Of a DNA stretch of 15,787 nucleotides, positions 8,933 to 15,787 are shown piece by piece. The stretch spans positions 720,630-736,416 of the forward strand of contig NW_004440445.1 in the NCBI RefSeq assembly GCF_000330505.1, read 5' to 3'. The DNA comes from Entamoeba invadens IP1 (Eukaryota; Evosea; Mastigamoebida; Endamoebidae). Position 1 is the stretch's first letter, and every line of letters starts with the position of its first letter. The notes under the pieces were generated by a model. The model was not told the DNA's origin, made no database searches, and saw only the letters and a program-made list of their open reading frames with translations. The translations under genes and the position numbers were made by a program.

Positions 8933-9049
8933 ATGGAAAAAGAAGAAAAAGGAACCCTCGATGAAACAACCACAGGCAATCAACATAAAAAAGCAATTCA
9001 AATACAAGAAACAAGTTTAAAAACTGTATTTCAATATATATATTTATGA
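8933..9049 (+). CDS. Short ORF inside the 806-bp element, uncertain
   Basis: A 38-residue frame starts MEKEEKGTLDETTTGNQHKK and ends QYIYL, with a stop at 9047-9049. It is hydrophilic at the start and unrecognised. Together with the downstream lysine-rich frame it could be the two ends of a deleted transposon gene, or it may be chance. Confidence 0.2.
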   Translation: MEKEEKGTLDETTTGNQHKKAIQIQETSLKTVFQYIYL

Positions 9050-9142
9050 TGTATATGGTTAAAATGCCAGAGTTTAATGAATTAATAACAATGTCAATCC
9101 TTTAAAGTATCACTGAATCACTGAAAATTCATCATTTGTTAA

Positions 9143-9343
9143 AATCTTTCAATCTTTGTTGTTGAACCATTCCCATTGAAAAAGGAAAAGAGAAAGACCA
9201 TTTTAACACCAAAACAATTGGAGTTGAAGAAGAGTAGAAAAGAAATGAAACAAAAAAAACAAAGGAAAACTTCTTTAACAAAACAAGTTTCAGACAAACC
9301 AAAAAAAGTGCTGCATTTTAGAATTCCACATTTCTCTAAGTGA
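9143..9343 (+). pseudogene. Lysine-rich open frame inside the 806-bp element
   Basis: About 66 codons are open between a TAA at 9140 and TGA at 9341-9343, with no ATG near the beginning. The sequence is strongly basic (PLKKEKRKTILTPKQLELKK, then KKQRKTSLTKQ) and ends RIPHFSK. A basic C-terminal tail after the DDE core is common in pogo-type transposases, so this may be the remaining tail of the parent element. That is inference; A-rich noncoding DNA also yields lysine-rich translations. Confidence 0.25.
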
Positions 9344-9562
9344 ACAAATTGAGGTGTTTTTGTTTATTTTTGAAATAGAAAATTATAATTTATTTATAAT
9401 TTATAATCATTTAAAATAAAAAAATATAATTTATATTAATATTTGAATTTTATGTTTATTTTGACCTTTAAATGGATTTTTTTTAAATTATAGTTTCAAA
9501 ATTATATTTATCATATTTAACTACCTTTGTTATTTTTTAATGCTATTTATCCCCCGATTATA

Positions 9563-9680
9563 TATCTCTTTGAACTTTGGGTGTTTTTTTCTAAAAAAAC
9601 ACTTTTACAGATTTTGTTTATTGTAGTATTTAAGAATGTGATTTTATCACTACACCCTCGGCTCGACAAATATTATATAC
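9563..9680 (-). pseudogene. Weak upstream continuation of the interrupted minus-strand gene
   Basis: Across the insertion site the minus-strand frame KTPKVQRDIIFEF runs directly into the relic at 8447-8754 once the element and one TA are removed. Upstream of a TAG at the T7/A7 tract (about 9580-9597) a different frame is open for roughly 28 codons (SDKITFLNTTINKICKSVFL). One indel in the homopolymer would join both. The frame closes at a TAA near 9677. Coding status is uncertain. Confidence 0.3.
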
Positions 9681-10131
9681 TCAAAACGGTGTTACAGATA
9701 GAGTAATTACAGTCAAAGGCGTCTATTTGTCGTGAATCCAACAGAAAAACGTATCTATTTGTCGTAAACGATTGAATTTTGTAGAGAATTCTTTTTAATA
9801 ATGAAATTTATTTTTATAAAAAAATTAGGTTTTAATCTAACAAAAGTTAATATATTCTAACTTTTGTTGAATTAAAGTTAAAAGTTCGAGAACAAAACAT
9901 TTAATTGTCGTAGAGTTGGTGGGAAAAAGTCCGGTTCGAAGTAGTATATATATTATGGCGATTCTGGGAGAGTACCTCCCCACCTTCATCTATATAATAT
10001 GCTTAGTGACTTAGTTTCCTCTTTCCCTCTATACTAAAAAAATAAAAATTAATATTTTTAGAATAATCAGGTCATTATAATATTGTGTTGTTAAAATAAA
10101 TGTAAGGCAGAGAACTTTCCTTTTTACTTTA
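9681..10131. other. Spacer with short repeats and a hairpin, no gene
   Basis: CTATTTGTCGT occurs twice in direct orientation (9723-9733 and 9755-9765). TATTTGTCG also occurs once inverted just to the left (9664-9672), and ATTGTCGTA appears near 9905. A hairpin lies at 9839-9868. GGGAG and CTCCC near 9966-9981 could pair over a short loop. No tRNA or other RNA gene could be supported. Confidence 0.4.
9839..9868. repeat. 11-bp perfect hairpin
   Basis: AACAAAAGTTA (9839-9849) pairs with TAACTTTTGTT (9858-9868) around an 8-base loop. An imperfect TTTAAT/ATTAAA pairing extends the stem outward. Its function is unknown; it may be a transposon footprint. Confidence 0.6.
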
Positions 10132-10163
10132 AAGGGGTGGAAAATAACTGCTTTTGATAATTT
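10130..10163 (+). repeat. Left TIR of the 2.7-kb element
   Basis: TA followed by AAGGGGTGGAAAA, then GCTTTTGATAATTT. This matches 12827-12877 inverted, which has an extra A-rich insertion between the two blocks. Confidence 0.65.
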
Positions 10164-10203
10164 AATAGTTAAATGATAATATGATTATAGTTTTATTGTA
10201 TAG

Positions 10204-10383
10204 TTTATTTTTTTTCCTCGATTTGATTCAAAAAACAAGATTTACAAGAGTCTTTCTGACTTTTTCAAGATGCCAATGTTTGTTATTGAAATTTGTGAAT
10301 TATTTTTTACGAAAAGTAAAGGTTGGATTTGCCGAATGATAAAAGGAGGAGCAAGAAAGATTGACTTCGAAACTGTTCTTTGA
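10204..10383 (+). pseudogene. Histone-fold (NF-YC/DRAP1-like) fragment, tentative
   Basis: The frame is open for 59 codons from the TAG at 10201 to TGA 10381-10383. From the first ATG (10270) it reads MPMFVIEICELFFTKSKGWI and ends GGARKIDFETVL. The pattern resembles the central and third helix of CBF/NF-Y-type histone folds (PVLxxxACExFIxxLT, then a helix, then KRRxLxxxDI). The upstream SLSDFFK would take the place of the preceding loop. The first helix and the end of the domain are missing. NF-YC-type subunits bind DNA with NF-YB in the nucleus. The match is by eye on about 35 residues only. It lies inside the 2.7-kb element and so may be a captured exon. Confidence 0.3.
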
Positions 10384-10449
10384 AGCCAAAATAACAAAAA
10401 AAACAACTCAGAATTTATCAAATAAAAAGTTTTTTTATTAAATATTTTT

Positions 10450-10800
10450 TCATTTTTTGCAGAAATAAAAAAACTCAAAAACACTAACCCGCGAGTGTAC
10501 CTTTTTTTCACACCCTTTTTCACTCCTTATATTTTTTTTCAATTTTTTTAATCGTCCATTAAACAAATACTCAACAGTCAAATCGATTACCTCTCGAGCA
10601 ACATAGTTAATACATAGGCCAGCACATGTTTTTAATACACCACTTTTCAATGTCTCTCAGCAAAGACCGACTGCACCTTTATTCCACACCCTCTTTTGTT
10701 GGATTCCTCATTCGCTCAGAAATGCATTTCAAAGCCAAACTGGAAAAACGCACTTTGGACTTACTCACCAACCGAACGTGAGTGCATCCATTTCCAGCAG
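10450..10800 (-). pseudogene. Protein-like relic, frames broken, unrecognised
   Basis: This stretch is richer in G+C than its surroundings. On the minus strand the blocks KCISERMRNPTKEGV, RSLLRDIEKWC and CINYVAREVIDLTVEYLF appear in two different frames with intervening stops, which suggests an old gene with indels. The blocks have a faint histone-fold flavour (helix-rich, RD and VAREVIDL). The resemblance is not consistent within a single frame, so no family is claimed. The plus strand is also open over 10609-10833 without an ATG, which leaves the coding strand uncertain. Confidence 0.3.
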
Positions 10801-11074
10801 TTTTTCAAGTGCATGTCAAGCATACGATAAATGACTCGTTATTTCGTTGTACTTGCTTTTTTGAAACTTTTTATAAAATAAACGAAGCAATTTTTTAATA
10901 TTGGTCAATAAAAACAATGTAATACAGATAATTTTATGTAAATTATCAGAAGCGGTAAAAGGAAGCTGCACATGTCCGTTATAATTTCTCGTGTTTTTAG
11001 CTTTTTTCCACCAAAACCTCAATTATTTGAGGCAAATTGAAACTTTGGTTATAATTGTGTGTAATTTTATCACT

Positions 11075-11101
11075 AAATGGTAGTAAAGCGGTTTTCCCGC
11101 C
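11075..11101 (+). repeat. GCGG repeat, copy 1
   Basis: AAATGGTAGTAAAGCGGTTTT followed by CCCGCC. It matches 11443-11470 with one substitution and one extra T. It contains TTTCCCGCC, which fits the E2F consensus TTTSSCGC, and a GCGG/CCGC palindrome. Confidence 0.7.
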
Positions 11102-11110
11102 GTGCAGAGA

Positions 11111-11182
11111 AATGTTAAAAAAGACTGGGAGGATACTGTGGACGATCCGAAAGTGCGGCAATCATTTCTGTATAGTGAATAA
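11111..11182 (+). pseudogene. Short protein-like fragment next to repeat copy 1
   Basis: Twenty-three codons read NVKKDWEDTVDDPKVRQSFL and then YSE before TAA 11180-11182. The acidic, well-balanced composition is unlike translated A+T-rich spacer. It follows directly after the first GCGGTTTTCCCGCC repeat, in another frame than the NGSKAVFPP reading of the repeat. No family was recognised. Confidence 0.25.
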
Positions 11183-11355
11183 ATTCAAGTTTATTGTGTT
11201 TTTGTATGTTATTCAATACATTTGGTTAAAAAATATTTGTATGCCTAGAAAAAAACACACTATTTTTTCACAATTTAAAAAGGCAATATTTGGTTATTGG
11301 ATAAGTTTTTATAATAAAATAATAAGAATTTGGTTTAGAAAAGACAAAAAAGATC

Positions 11356-11371
11356 TAAAGCGGTTTTCGCC
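11356..11371 (+). repeat. GCGG repeat, partial copy
   Basis: AAAGCGGTTTTCGCC is a shortened third copy of the repeat at 11075-11101 and 11443-11470, lacking the first half. Confidence 0.5.
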
Positions 11372-11404
11372 ACCGTATTATTTTTTATTTTAAAACTCGG
11401 CAAA

Positions 11405-11743
11405 ATGCCAAAAACGTTATTTTTCTATACAATAAAACAAGTAAATGGTAGTGAAGCGGTTTTTCCCGCCAGCCAAAATGCTTGCCCAAAAGTGCATTTC
11501 AATAAAAATTGTTGAAAACAACATGGAGACAATGACTGTTATCAACTTAATACGTTATTAAAAAGACATGGTGCCAAAGTGAAAGTTGATGTGTTGTTTA
11601 TCTTAAATGTGTTTTTATACCTTTATCCACTAATTATAAAAAATGATTATCAACAACTTTCTTACTATTTGATGGACTATATTGTTCATTTTATTACAGT
11701 AAATATATGTAATATTTTGGGATTTAAGCACATACTTTTATAA
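11405..11743 (+). pseudogene. Unrecognised ORF with one in-frame stop
   Basis: From ATG 11405 the frame reads MPKTLFFYTIKQVNGSEAVF and 16 more residues to a TGA at 11513-11515. It then continues in the same frame for 75 codons (KQHGDNDCYQLNTLLKRHGA and onward) to TAA 11741-11743. The second part becomes hydrophobic (VLFILNVFLYLYPLI), suggesting one membrane-like segment. The same frame is also open upstream from 11334. It contains repeat copy 2. No family was recognised, and it may be a decayed gene carried by the element. Confidence 0.3.
11443..11470 (+). repeat. GCGG repeat, copy 2
   Basis: AAATGGTAGTGAAGCGGTTT followed by TTCCCGCC. It lies about 370 bases after copy 1 in the same orientation. 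Both copies translate in the same manner (NGSKAVFP and NGSEAVFP). Confidence 0.7.
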
Positions 11744-11844
11744 AGAAGAATAAAATAACCAAAATCATTAATAAATTTATTATAATTTATACTATAACTT
11801 GTTTCAAAAATTGATCAAATGGTGGGTCTGAAAAGGAATGAAAA

Positions 11845-11952
11845 CTACTCTTCACTTGTATAGTTCAAAAGAGATACACAACGACAACCACGGCTTCGAT
11901 ACGTTGTGTCAAATGAATCAATTCTATTCGGATTTGAGCATAAGTAAAATGA
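11845..11952 (-). pseudogene. Short minus-strand protein-like fragment
   Basis: Roughly 35 codons are open from an upstream TAA to TAG 11845-11847, reading YLCSNPNRIDSFDTTYRSRG, then CRCVSLLNYTSEE. The local G+C is higher than on both sides. There is no ATG and no family was recognised. Confidence 0.2.
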
Positions 11953-12862
11953 TAATTATGGTTTTTATTATTATTTAATAGTAAATTTATTAAATTTATT
12001 ATTGATTTTAGTTTCATAAATGGTTAAATTATAATAATTAATAGTTAATGTATTATTTAATACAATTTCATTTTTACCTTTCGCAATGTCATTAATTATA
12101 ATATAAATTATAGATTGACAACATATTAAACATTTAAAAACAAAATTATTTTTCATTTGTAAATATCCAAGCACAATAATAATATAATGCACCAACTTTA
12201 CTAATAATTAAAATTTAATAGATGGTATTGTTTTATCACAAACATGATCTTAAAAAATGCAAGTTCTTTTTTTACCAATTATAAGGGTTTATAAGGAGAT
12301 CTTCAAAAACTAGAACAGCAGATTATCCCGTATATTTCAAGGTTAAACTAAGTGTTTATTATGTTTAACAACATCAAAACCACGACAATGACAATTTAGA
12401 CTTAAATTCATGTGTTTATGAAGACAAAATAAAGCACAAAAAACAACAATGACAAAAAGACTTAATTTAAATTACTCTGAAAATAAGAAAGATGATGAGA
12501 CAGACTGCAAAGATGATAATTTGGTTTGTTAATTCAAACGATATAAGACTAACAAACATTGTGTTTACTACATTAATATATTATAATAAAATTTAATTGA
12601 AAATTCTTGTATATTTGGTTATATGTCTTGCGATTTTGAGCTGTTTCCCGTTCACTTACAAATAAATTCTGTAATAACTCAGCTTTTCATTGTAATATAA
12701 ATAGACTTTAACTGCCTTCTTCTAAACACTTCGAAAAAATGCTCAGGCAAAATGTAAACAATGTTTTTTGTTTAAATAAAATAAAATCAAATAACATTTG
12801 AAAAACATTTTACCATTATTCACCAAAAATTATCAAAAGCTGGTTTTTTTTCCTGAAGCAAT
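11953..12862. other. A+T-rich interior of the 2.7-kb element
   Basis: No gene is supported. An imperfect direct repeat (ACAATGACAA then GACTTAA) lies near 12384-12411 and 12445-12472. The second copy begins a 27-codon frame at 12449 (MTKRLNLNYSENKKDDETDC). That frame ends at a GTTTGT, the Entamoeba 5' splice consensus, near 12527, but no suitable TAG acceptor with a continuing frame was found. Confidence 0.35.
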
Positions 12863-12877
12863 TTTTCCACCCCTTTA
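12827..12877 (-). repeat. Right TIR of the 2.7-kb element
   Basis: Inverted counterpart of 10130-10163. Blocks of 15 and 14 identical bases are separated here by about 22 extra bases, and TA lies at 12876-12877. Confidence 0.65.
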
Positions 12878-12892
12878 TATACAGAGAGAGTA

Positions 12893-12930
12893 TTAAATGG
12901 GTGCCAGAAATTTAATGGGTGCCAACAATA
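12893..12930 (+). repeat. Left TIR of the pogo-like element
   Basis: Ungapped match to the reverse complement of 15307-15344, with two internal GGGTGCCA boxes that are candidate transposase binding sites. Confidence 0.8.
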
Positions 12931-13158
12931 AAAATAGAATAAAAAGAATGTTTTTTAAACAATGAAACTTATAAAATAAAAAATGACGGGTTTTAAAGCC
13001 AATTTATTTATTTTCCAAAAAAATGAGTGCCAAAAATCATAAATAGCAGTCAAAACAAGATAATATTATCAATTTTTGTGTATTCGAAGTGTTTGAACTG
13101 AAAACTTAATTTGTAATGAATGATTAGAAATCAACCTAACTATATACTTTTATTTAAA

Positions 13159-15217
13159 TTAATCAACGTCTTCACTGTAGTTTTCAAGTATTTCCCAATC
13201 CACTTCTTCAAGCTCAAATTGTTCCATATTTATTGCGACAAATGGACCAATTTGGAGTTGTCCAGACATTTGCGGTATTGGTTGAAAAATCTCTTTTACA
13301 TCAAATTCGTTGGGCCAAGATATACTATTTTTAACAACATCTGACAAAGTCTTGATGTGTCCCAACAATGTTGATACATCATATTTACAACGCGTTTCAT
13401 CTAATACACTGAGAGAAATACAACTAACTTCGTTTTGTGGAGCAGTCAAAATTTCCATTAGTTTCTTGTTTACAAAAACATTGGTTTCAAAATATGTTTT
13501 GAATTCTTCTGTTAGTCTCTTCGCAGACTGAATATTAACAAAGTATTTGAATGAGCCGCCAACAAACTTTTCCACCATTCCAGCTCTTTCAAATGATGCG
13601 ATTACTGCGTCATGTGTTGTTGTTGATTCTATTGAATTTGACATCTTGTCGACCATATTTTTTAGGCGTTCACCATTATGCATCCGTTCGCGTTGTTTTA
13701 TAGCGTCGTGTGCTATATTACTTGTTGATGTTAGTGACAATACCAATTCTTTTAGTGCTCCATGTAAATCAATTTCTTCTTGTTCATATCTTACAGAAGA
13801 AACACAAAAAGCACTTGGAATTTTGAACTCCGTGCGAGAAGTTGTTAAAAGTTGTTTTGTACTAATAGAAATTCTGAAAATGGAGTACTTAAAACATTTT
13901 TCTTCTTCCAAGACCCAAAAAATGAAAGATCCAATGGTTGAACTAAATGCGAACAATGAGAAGTGTACTTGTGGAGTATAATGTAATACTCTTGAAGTTT
14001 TTCTTTTAACGAAATGAAATCATGTCCACTAAATCCGTCAATGGTTATCAACGCGGGTGAATCAAATGGCAGTTTACTGGCAATGCGCTTAAATTGAATG
14101 TATGGTACAACTACATTGTTTATCCAGCTATTAAATATTTCTTTTGTTGCAAAACCAGTACTACTATAATAAAATGATGCATTAGAATGTTTTCTTAATA
14201 ACTCAATATCAATTGATTTGTTTGCGACAACAACGCATGGAAATACAACCTCCCCATCAAGACATATCATACATATTACAGTTGTTCTTTTCCCGCTTCT
14301 CCCTACGCCAATTTTTTTGTATTGTAATAATACATTTTGTGGTACAAAAACTTTTACATTTTTATCACAAAAATTTTGAAACCCAATTTCATCAATATTA
14401 AATACTAGTCTCATATCAATGCCATTATTACGAGCAAGTTCCAAATAATTGTCAACTATCTGAGATGGATCAATTAATTAACTTCCTATATCCTCGATTT
14501 TTCCTATAATACTTTTTAGATTGAAAGTTTTTAGAACCCATTTTCTTACTGTTGCGGTGTTAAATGAATTTCCGTTTATTTTTTCCACTAATTTAACAAA
14601 AGCAGTAATAGTCAATGCTATTTTTTCTTTCGCACAAAAATCAATAAATGACTTCCTTTTAAATTCCATTCTCTTATCAAAATATGTGGGTCTTCCGATT
14701 CTTTTTCTTCCATTGGTAATATTATCATTGAACGCTAATCGTTCTTTGTTAACTATAAAATAATGTACTCTGAATAACACACCCACTGCTCTCAAAGTTA
14801 CGATTTGTAAATTACCATATAAATTAAATAATGTTTCAATTTGGACTCTTCGAGTTTTCAATTTGAAAAAATCGTTATCATACTGAAACAACTTGAGAAT
14901 GTTTTTGGCATTTTTTACATCCTTGATCCCGACTTTCTTTGTTTTGTTTTCTTCTAAAACCAGTGTTGCATTATTTACATTGATTTCCATATCTCGATAA
15001 CTTGATAGTCCAATAATTAATTCATTTAGTTTTTTAACTTTTTTCTCTATTAGTTGTGGATATTTATCAATGAAGTTTGGAGACAGTATTTCAAAGGCAT
15101 GATTGTATGAACGTTTGAAAAAGGATTTTGTTGTCCCATCATGTCCAATTCCATTTTTTATTTTTAAGATTTTTTTAATATTGCATTGTTTTTTATATAT
15201 AGTTTTTATTGTTTTTT
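13159..15217 (-). pseudogene. pogo/Tigger-like DD35D transposase with one stop and one frameshift
   Basis: The gene catalyses excision and insertion at TA sites. The N-terminal part (14990 down to 14478) includes GRPTYFDKRMEFKRKSFIDF and TATVRKWVLKTFNL, a likely helix-turn-helix DNA-binding region. An in-frame TAA (14478-14480) interrupts it. The same frame then continues into the catalytic core: FNIDEIGF (Asp at 14393), LITIDGFSGHD (14039) and HLVQPLDLSFFG (13931). Spacing is 118 codons and then 36 codons (DD35D). A frameshift at about 13850-13930 leads to the C-terminal 240 residues, ending with an acidic tail (FELEEVDWEILENYSEDVD) at stop 13159-13161. The frame is also open upstream of the first ATG (14990) to about 15217, with protein-like sequence (SFFKRSYNHAFEILSPNFID). 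The original start therefore lay upstream and is lost or in another frame. It is better preserved than the copy at 3-1210. Confidence 0.88.
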
Positions 15218-15306
15218 ATGATTTAAAAAAAGAAAATGTATTAAAATTAATTATATTAATATTTTATATAATTAATACATTTTATTTAAAGTAACAAATT
15301 TAAAAA

Positions 15307-15344
15307 TAATTCTGGCACCCAATAAGTTCCTGTCACCCCTTAAA
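15307..15344 (-). repeat. Right TIR of the pogo-like element
   Basis: Inverted partner of 12893-12930. Its outer box is GGGTGACA and its inner box GGGTGCCA. Confidence 0.8.
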
Positions 15345-15346
15345 TA

Positions 15347-15787
15347 CCCGATCTGTATTATGTGCATAAACAATACACAAGTTAAAAATGAAAATCATCA
15401 AAAATTGGATTGATATCCCTGAAAAAACAGGTCAAAACAAAAACAAGGGCGTTATTTTAAGTGTTACAATTTAATTTATGTACACAAATCTATTTTAGGA
15501 AGTGTACAACAATTTTCTGGTCGACTTTAATTTCCAAAAAATAACCAAAAACAACTAACCAAATATCGTTATTTGGGCAACTTGGCCAATTTTCATGCTG
15601 TCAATCAATTTATATTTTGTCAATTAATTATTCTGCTTCCTGTAATAATTAAATAAACTGTCAAAATTTATAATGTTGTAGTTCAATTATATTTATGTTT
15701 CACGACCATCTAGTGATAACTTAATTATTTGTTTTAACTCAACACCACTTTCCTATAAATATAGTTTAATTAATAAAATAATAATAA
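15347..15787. other. A+T-rich right flank, nothing recognised
   Basis: No supported gene. A 28-codon frame starts at 15388 (MKIIKNWIDIPEKTGQNKNK) and stops at 15472-15474; it is too short to judge. No inverted-repeat terminus or RNA gene was seen up to the window edge. Confidence 0.4.

Larger units (their letters stand above)
8755..9560. mobile_element. 806-bp TIR element with TA target duplication
   Basis: The left end reads TAGTCGGGTGATAAAGGGGA and the right end, reverse-complemented, TAATCGGGGGATAAATAGCA. Both continue with matching ATTAA and GTAGTTAA blocks over about 45 bp. TA flanks both sides (8753-8754 and 9561-9562), as expected for the Tc1/mariner/pogo superfamily. It is too short for a transposase. 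It contains a 38-codon plus-strand ORF (8933-9049) and a lysine-rich open stretch (9143-9343). It is probably a non-autonomous or internally deleted derivative, and it interrupts the minus-strand relic described on either side. Confidence 0.7.
10132..12875. mobile_element. 2.7-kb TA-flanked TIR element without transposase
   Basis: The two ends share the 15-base inverted sequence TAAAGGGGTGGAAAA (10130-10144, and inverted 12863-12877), which includes the TA duplication. Further in, after a 20-odd-base indel, they share GCTTTTGATAATTT (10150-10163, inverted 12827-12840), and weaker similarity follows. A two-block arrangement at both ends is hard to explain by chance. The interior has no DDE motifs. 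It contains several short protein-like stretches on both strands, described separately, and a three-copy GCGG repeat. It is probably a decayed or non-autonomous member of the same TA-target superfamily as its neighbours, possibly carrying captured host fragments. Confidence 0.6.
12893..15344 (-). mobile_element. 2.45-kb pogo-like transposon with complete TIRs and TA duplication
   Basis: The left end TTAAATGGGTGCCAGAAATT and the right end, reverse-complemented, TTTAAGGGGTGACAGGAACT match without gaps at 26 of the first 32 positions. Each TIR holds two GGGTGCCA-type boxes, and a third GTGCCA lies at about 13025. TA duplications flank it at 12891-12892 and 15345-15346. The only gene inside is a DD35D transposase on the minus strand. 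Boundaries, gene and TIRs together define a full-length but inactivated element. It starts 13 bases beyond the TA duplication of the 2.7-kb element. Confidence 0.85.

Noticed and set aside
9900..9990. tRNA-like sequence (GGTTCGA near 9932 and a G-rich D-loop-like stretch)
   Set aside because: No complementary T-stem, acceptor stem or anticodon arm could be folded on either strand.
10450..10800. Histone H4 or H2A pseudogene on the minus strand
   Set aside because: Blocks in different frames suggested H4 (KxIS...T-K-x-GV...RD) and H2A (YVAREVIDL) at once. The conflict and lack of a consistent alignment make a named call unsafe, so it is kept only as an unrecognised relic.
12449..12532. Small exon ending at GTTTGT
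   Set aside because: No TAG acceptor with a continuing protein-like frame was found downstream, so the donor match is not enough to call a gene.
13310..13981. Plus-strand ORFs of 73 and 144 residues
   Set aside because: Both are antisense to the C-terminal part of the pogo-like transposase.
1..15787. CRISPR array, bacterial operon or phage features
   Set aside because: No regular spaced repeats, Shine-Dalgarno sites or prokaryotic gene packing; the composition and gene families are eukaryotic.

Overview
The window looks like protist nuclear DNA, most likely an Entamoeba genome and probably a species rich in DNA transposons such as E. invadens. The evidence is very high A+T content, long A- and T-tracts, compact genes with very short UTR space, no bacterial ribosome binding sites or operons, an F-box/WD40 gene, and pogo-like plus piggyBac-like transposons together. 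Those two superfamilies are established for E. invadens and E. moshkovskii. Species assignment is inference; no rRNA or other marker is present.

Layout from left to right. Positions 3-1210 (+) hold a decayed pogo/Tigger-like DDE transposase, entered part-way through, whose presumed right terminus lies near 1251. Positions 1211-2588 hold no gene but several short repeats and hairpins. Positions 2589-2771 (-) hold the zinc-finger tail of a lost piggyBac copy. Positions 3133-5414 (-) hold an almost complete but broken piggyBac transposase with all three catalytic Asp motifs. Positions 5711-8288 (+) hold the only well preserved host gene: a long unrecognised N-terminal region, an F-box and a C-terminal WD40 region. 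It is split by one frame change between about 7247 and 7297. A perfect hairpin covers its stop codon.

From 8447 leftover coding sequence on the minus strand converges on the F-box gene. It is interrupted at 8755-9560 by an 806-bp element with terminal inverted repeats (TIRs) and TA target duplications. Positions 10132-12875 are bounded by a second inverted-repeat pair, also with TA flanks. This 2.7-kb element has no transposase but carries several protein-like fragments, one of which resembles a histone-fold (NF-YC-like) subunit. Thirteen bases after its TA duplication a third TA element begins (12893-15344). It carries a near-complete pogo-like transposase (minus strand) broken by one stop codon and one frameshift. 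The last 440 bases hold nothing recognisable.

The genes do not form a pathway. The window reads as a transposon graveyard with one live-looking host gene in the middle. Three TA-target elements share a GGG(G/T)TG or TCGGGG terminal core and may be related. The piggyBac copies form a separate family.
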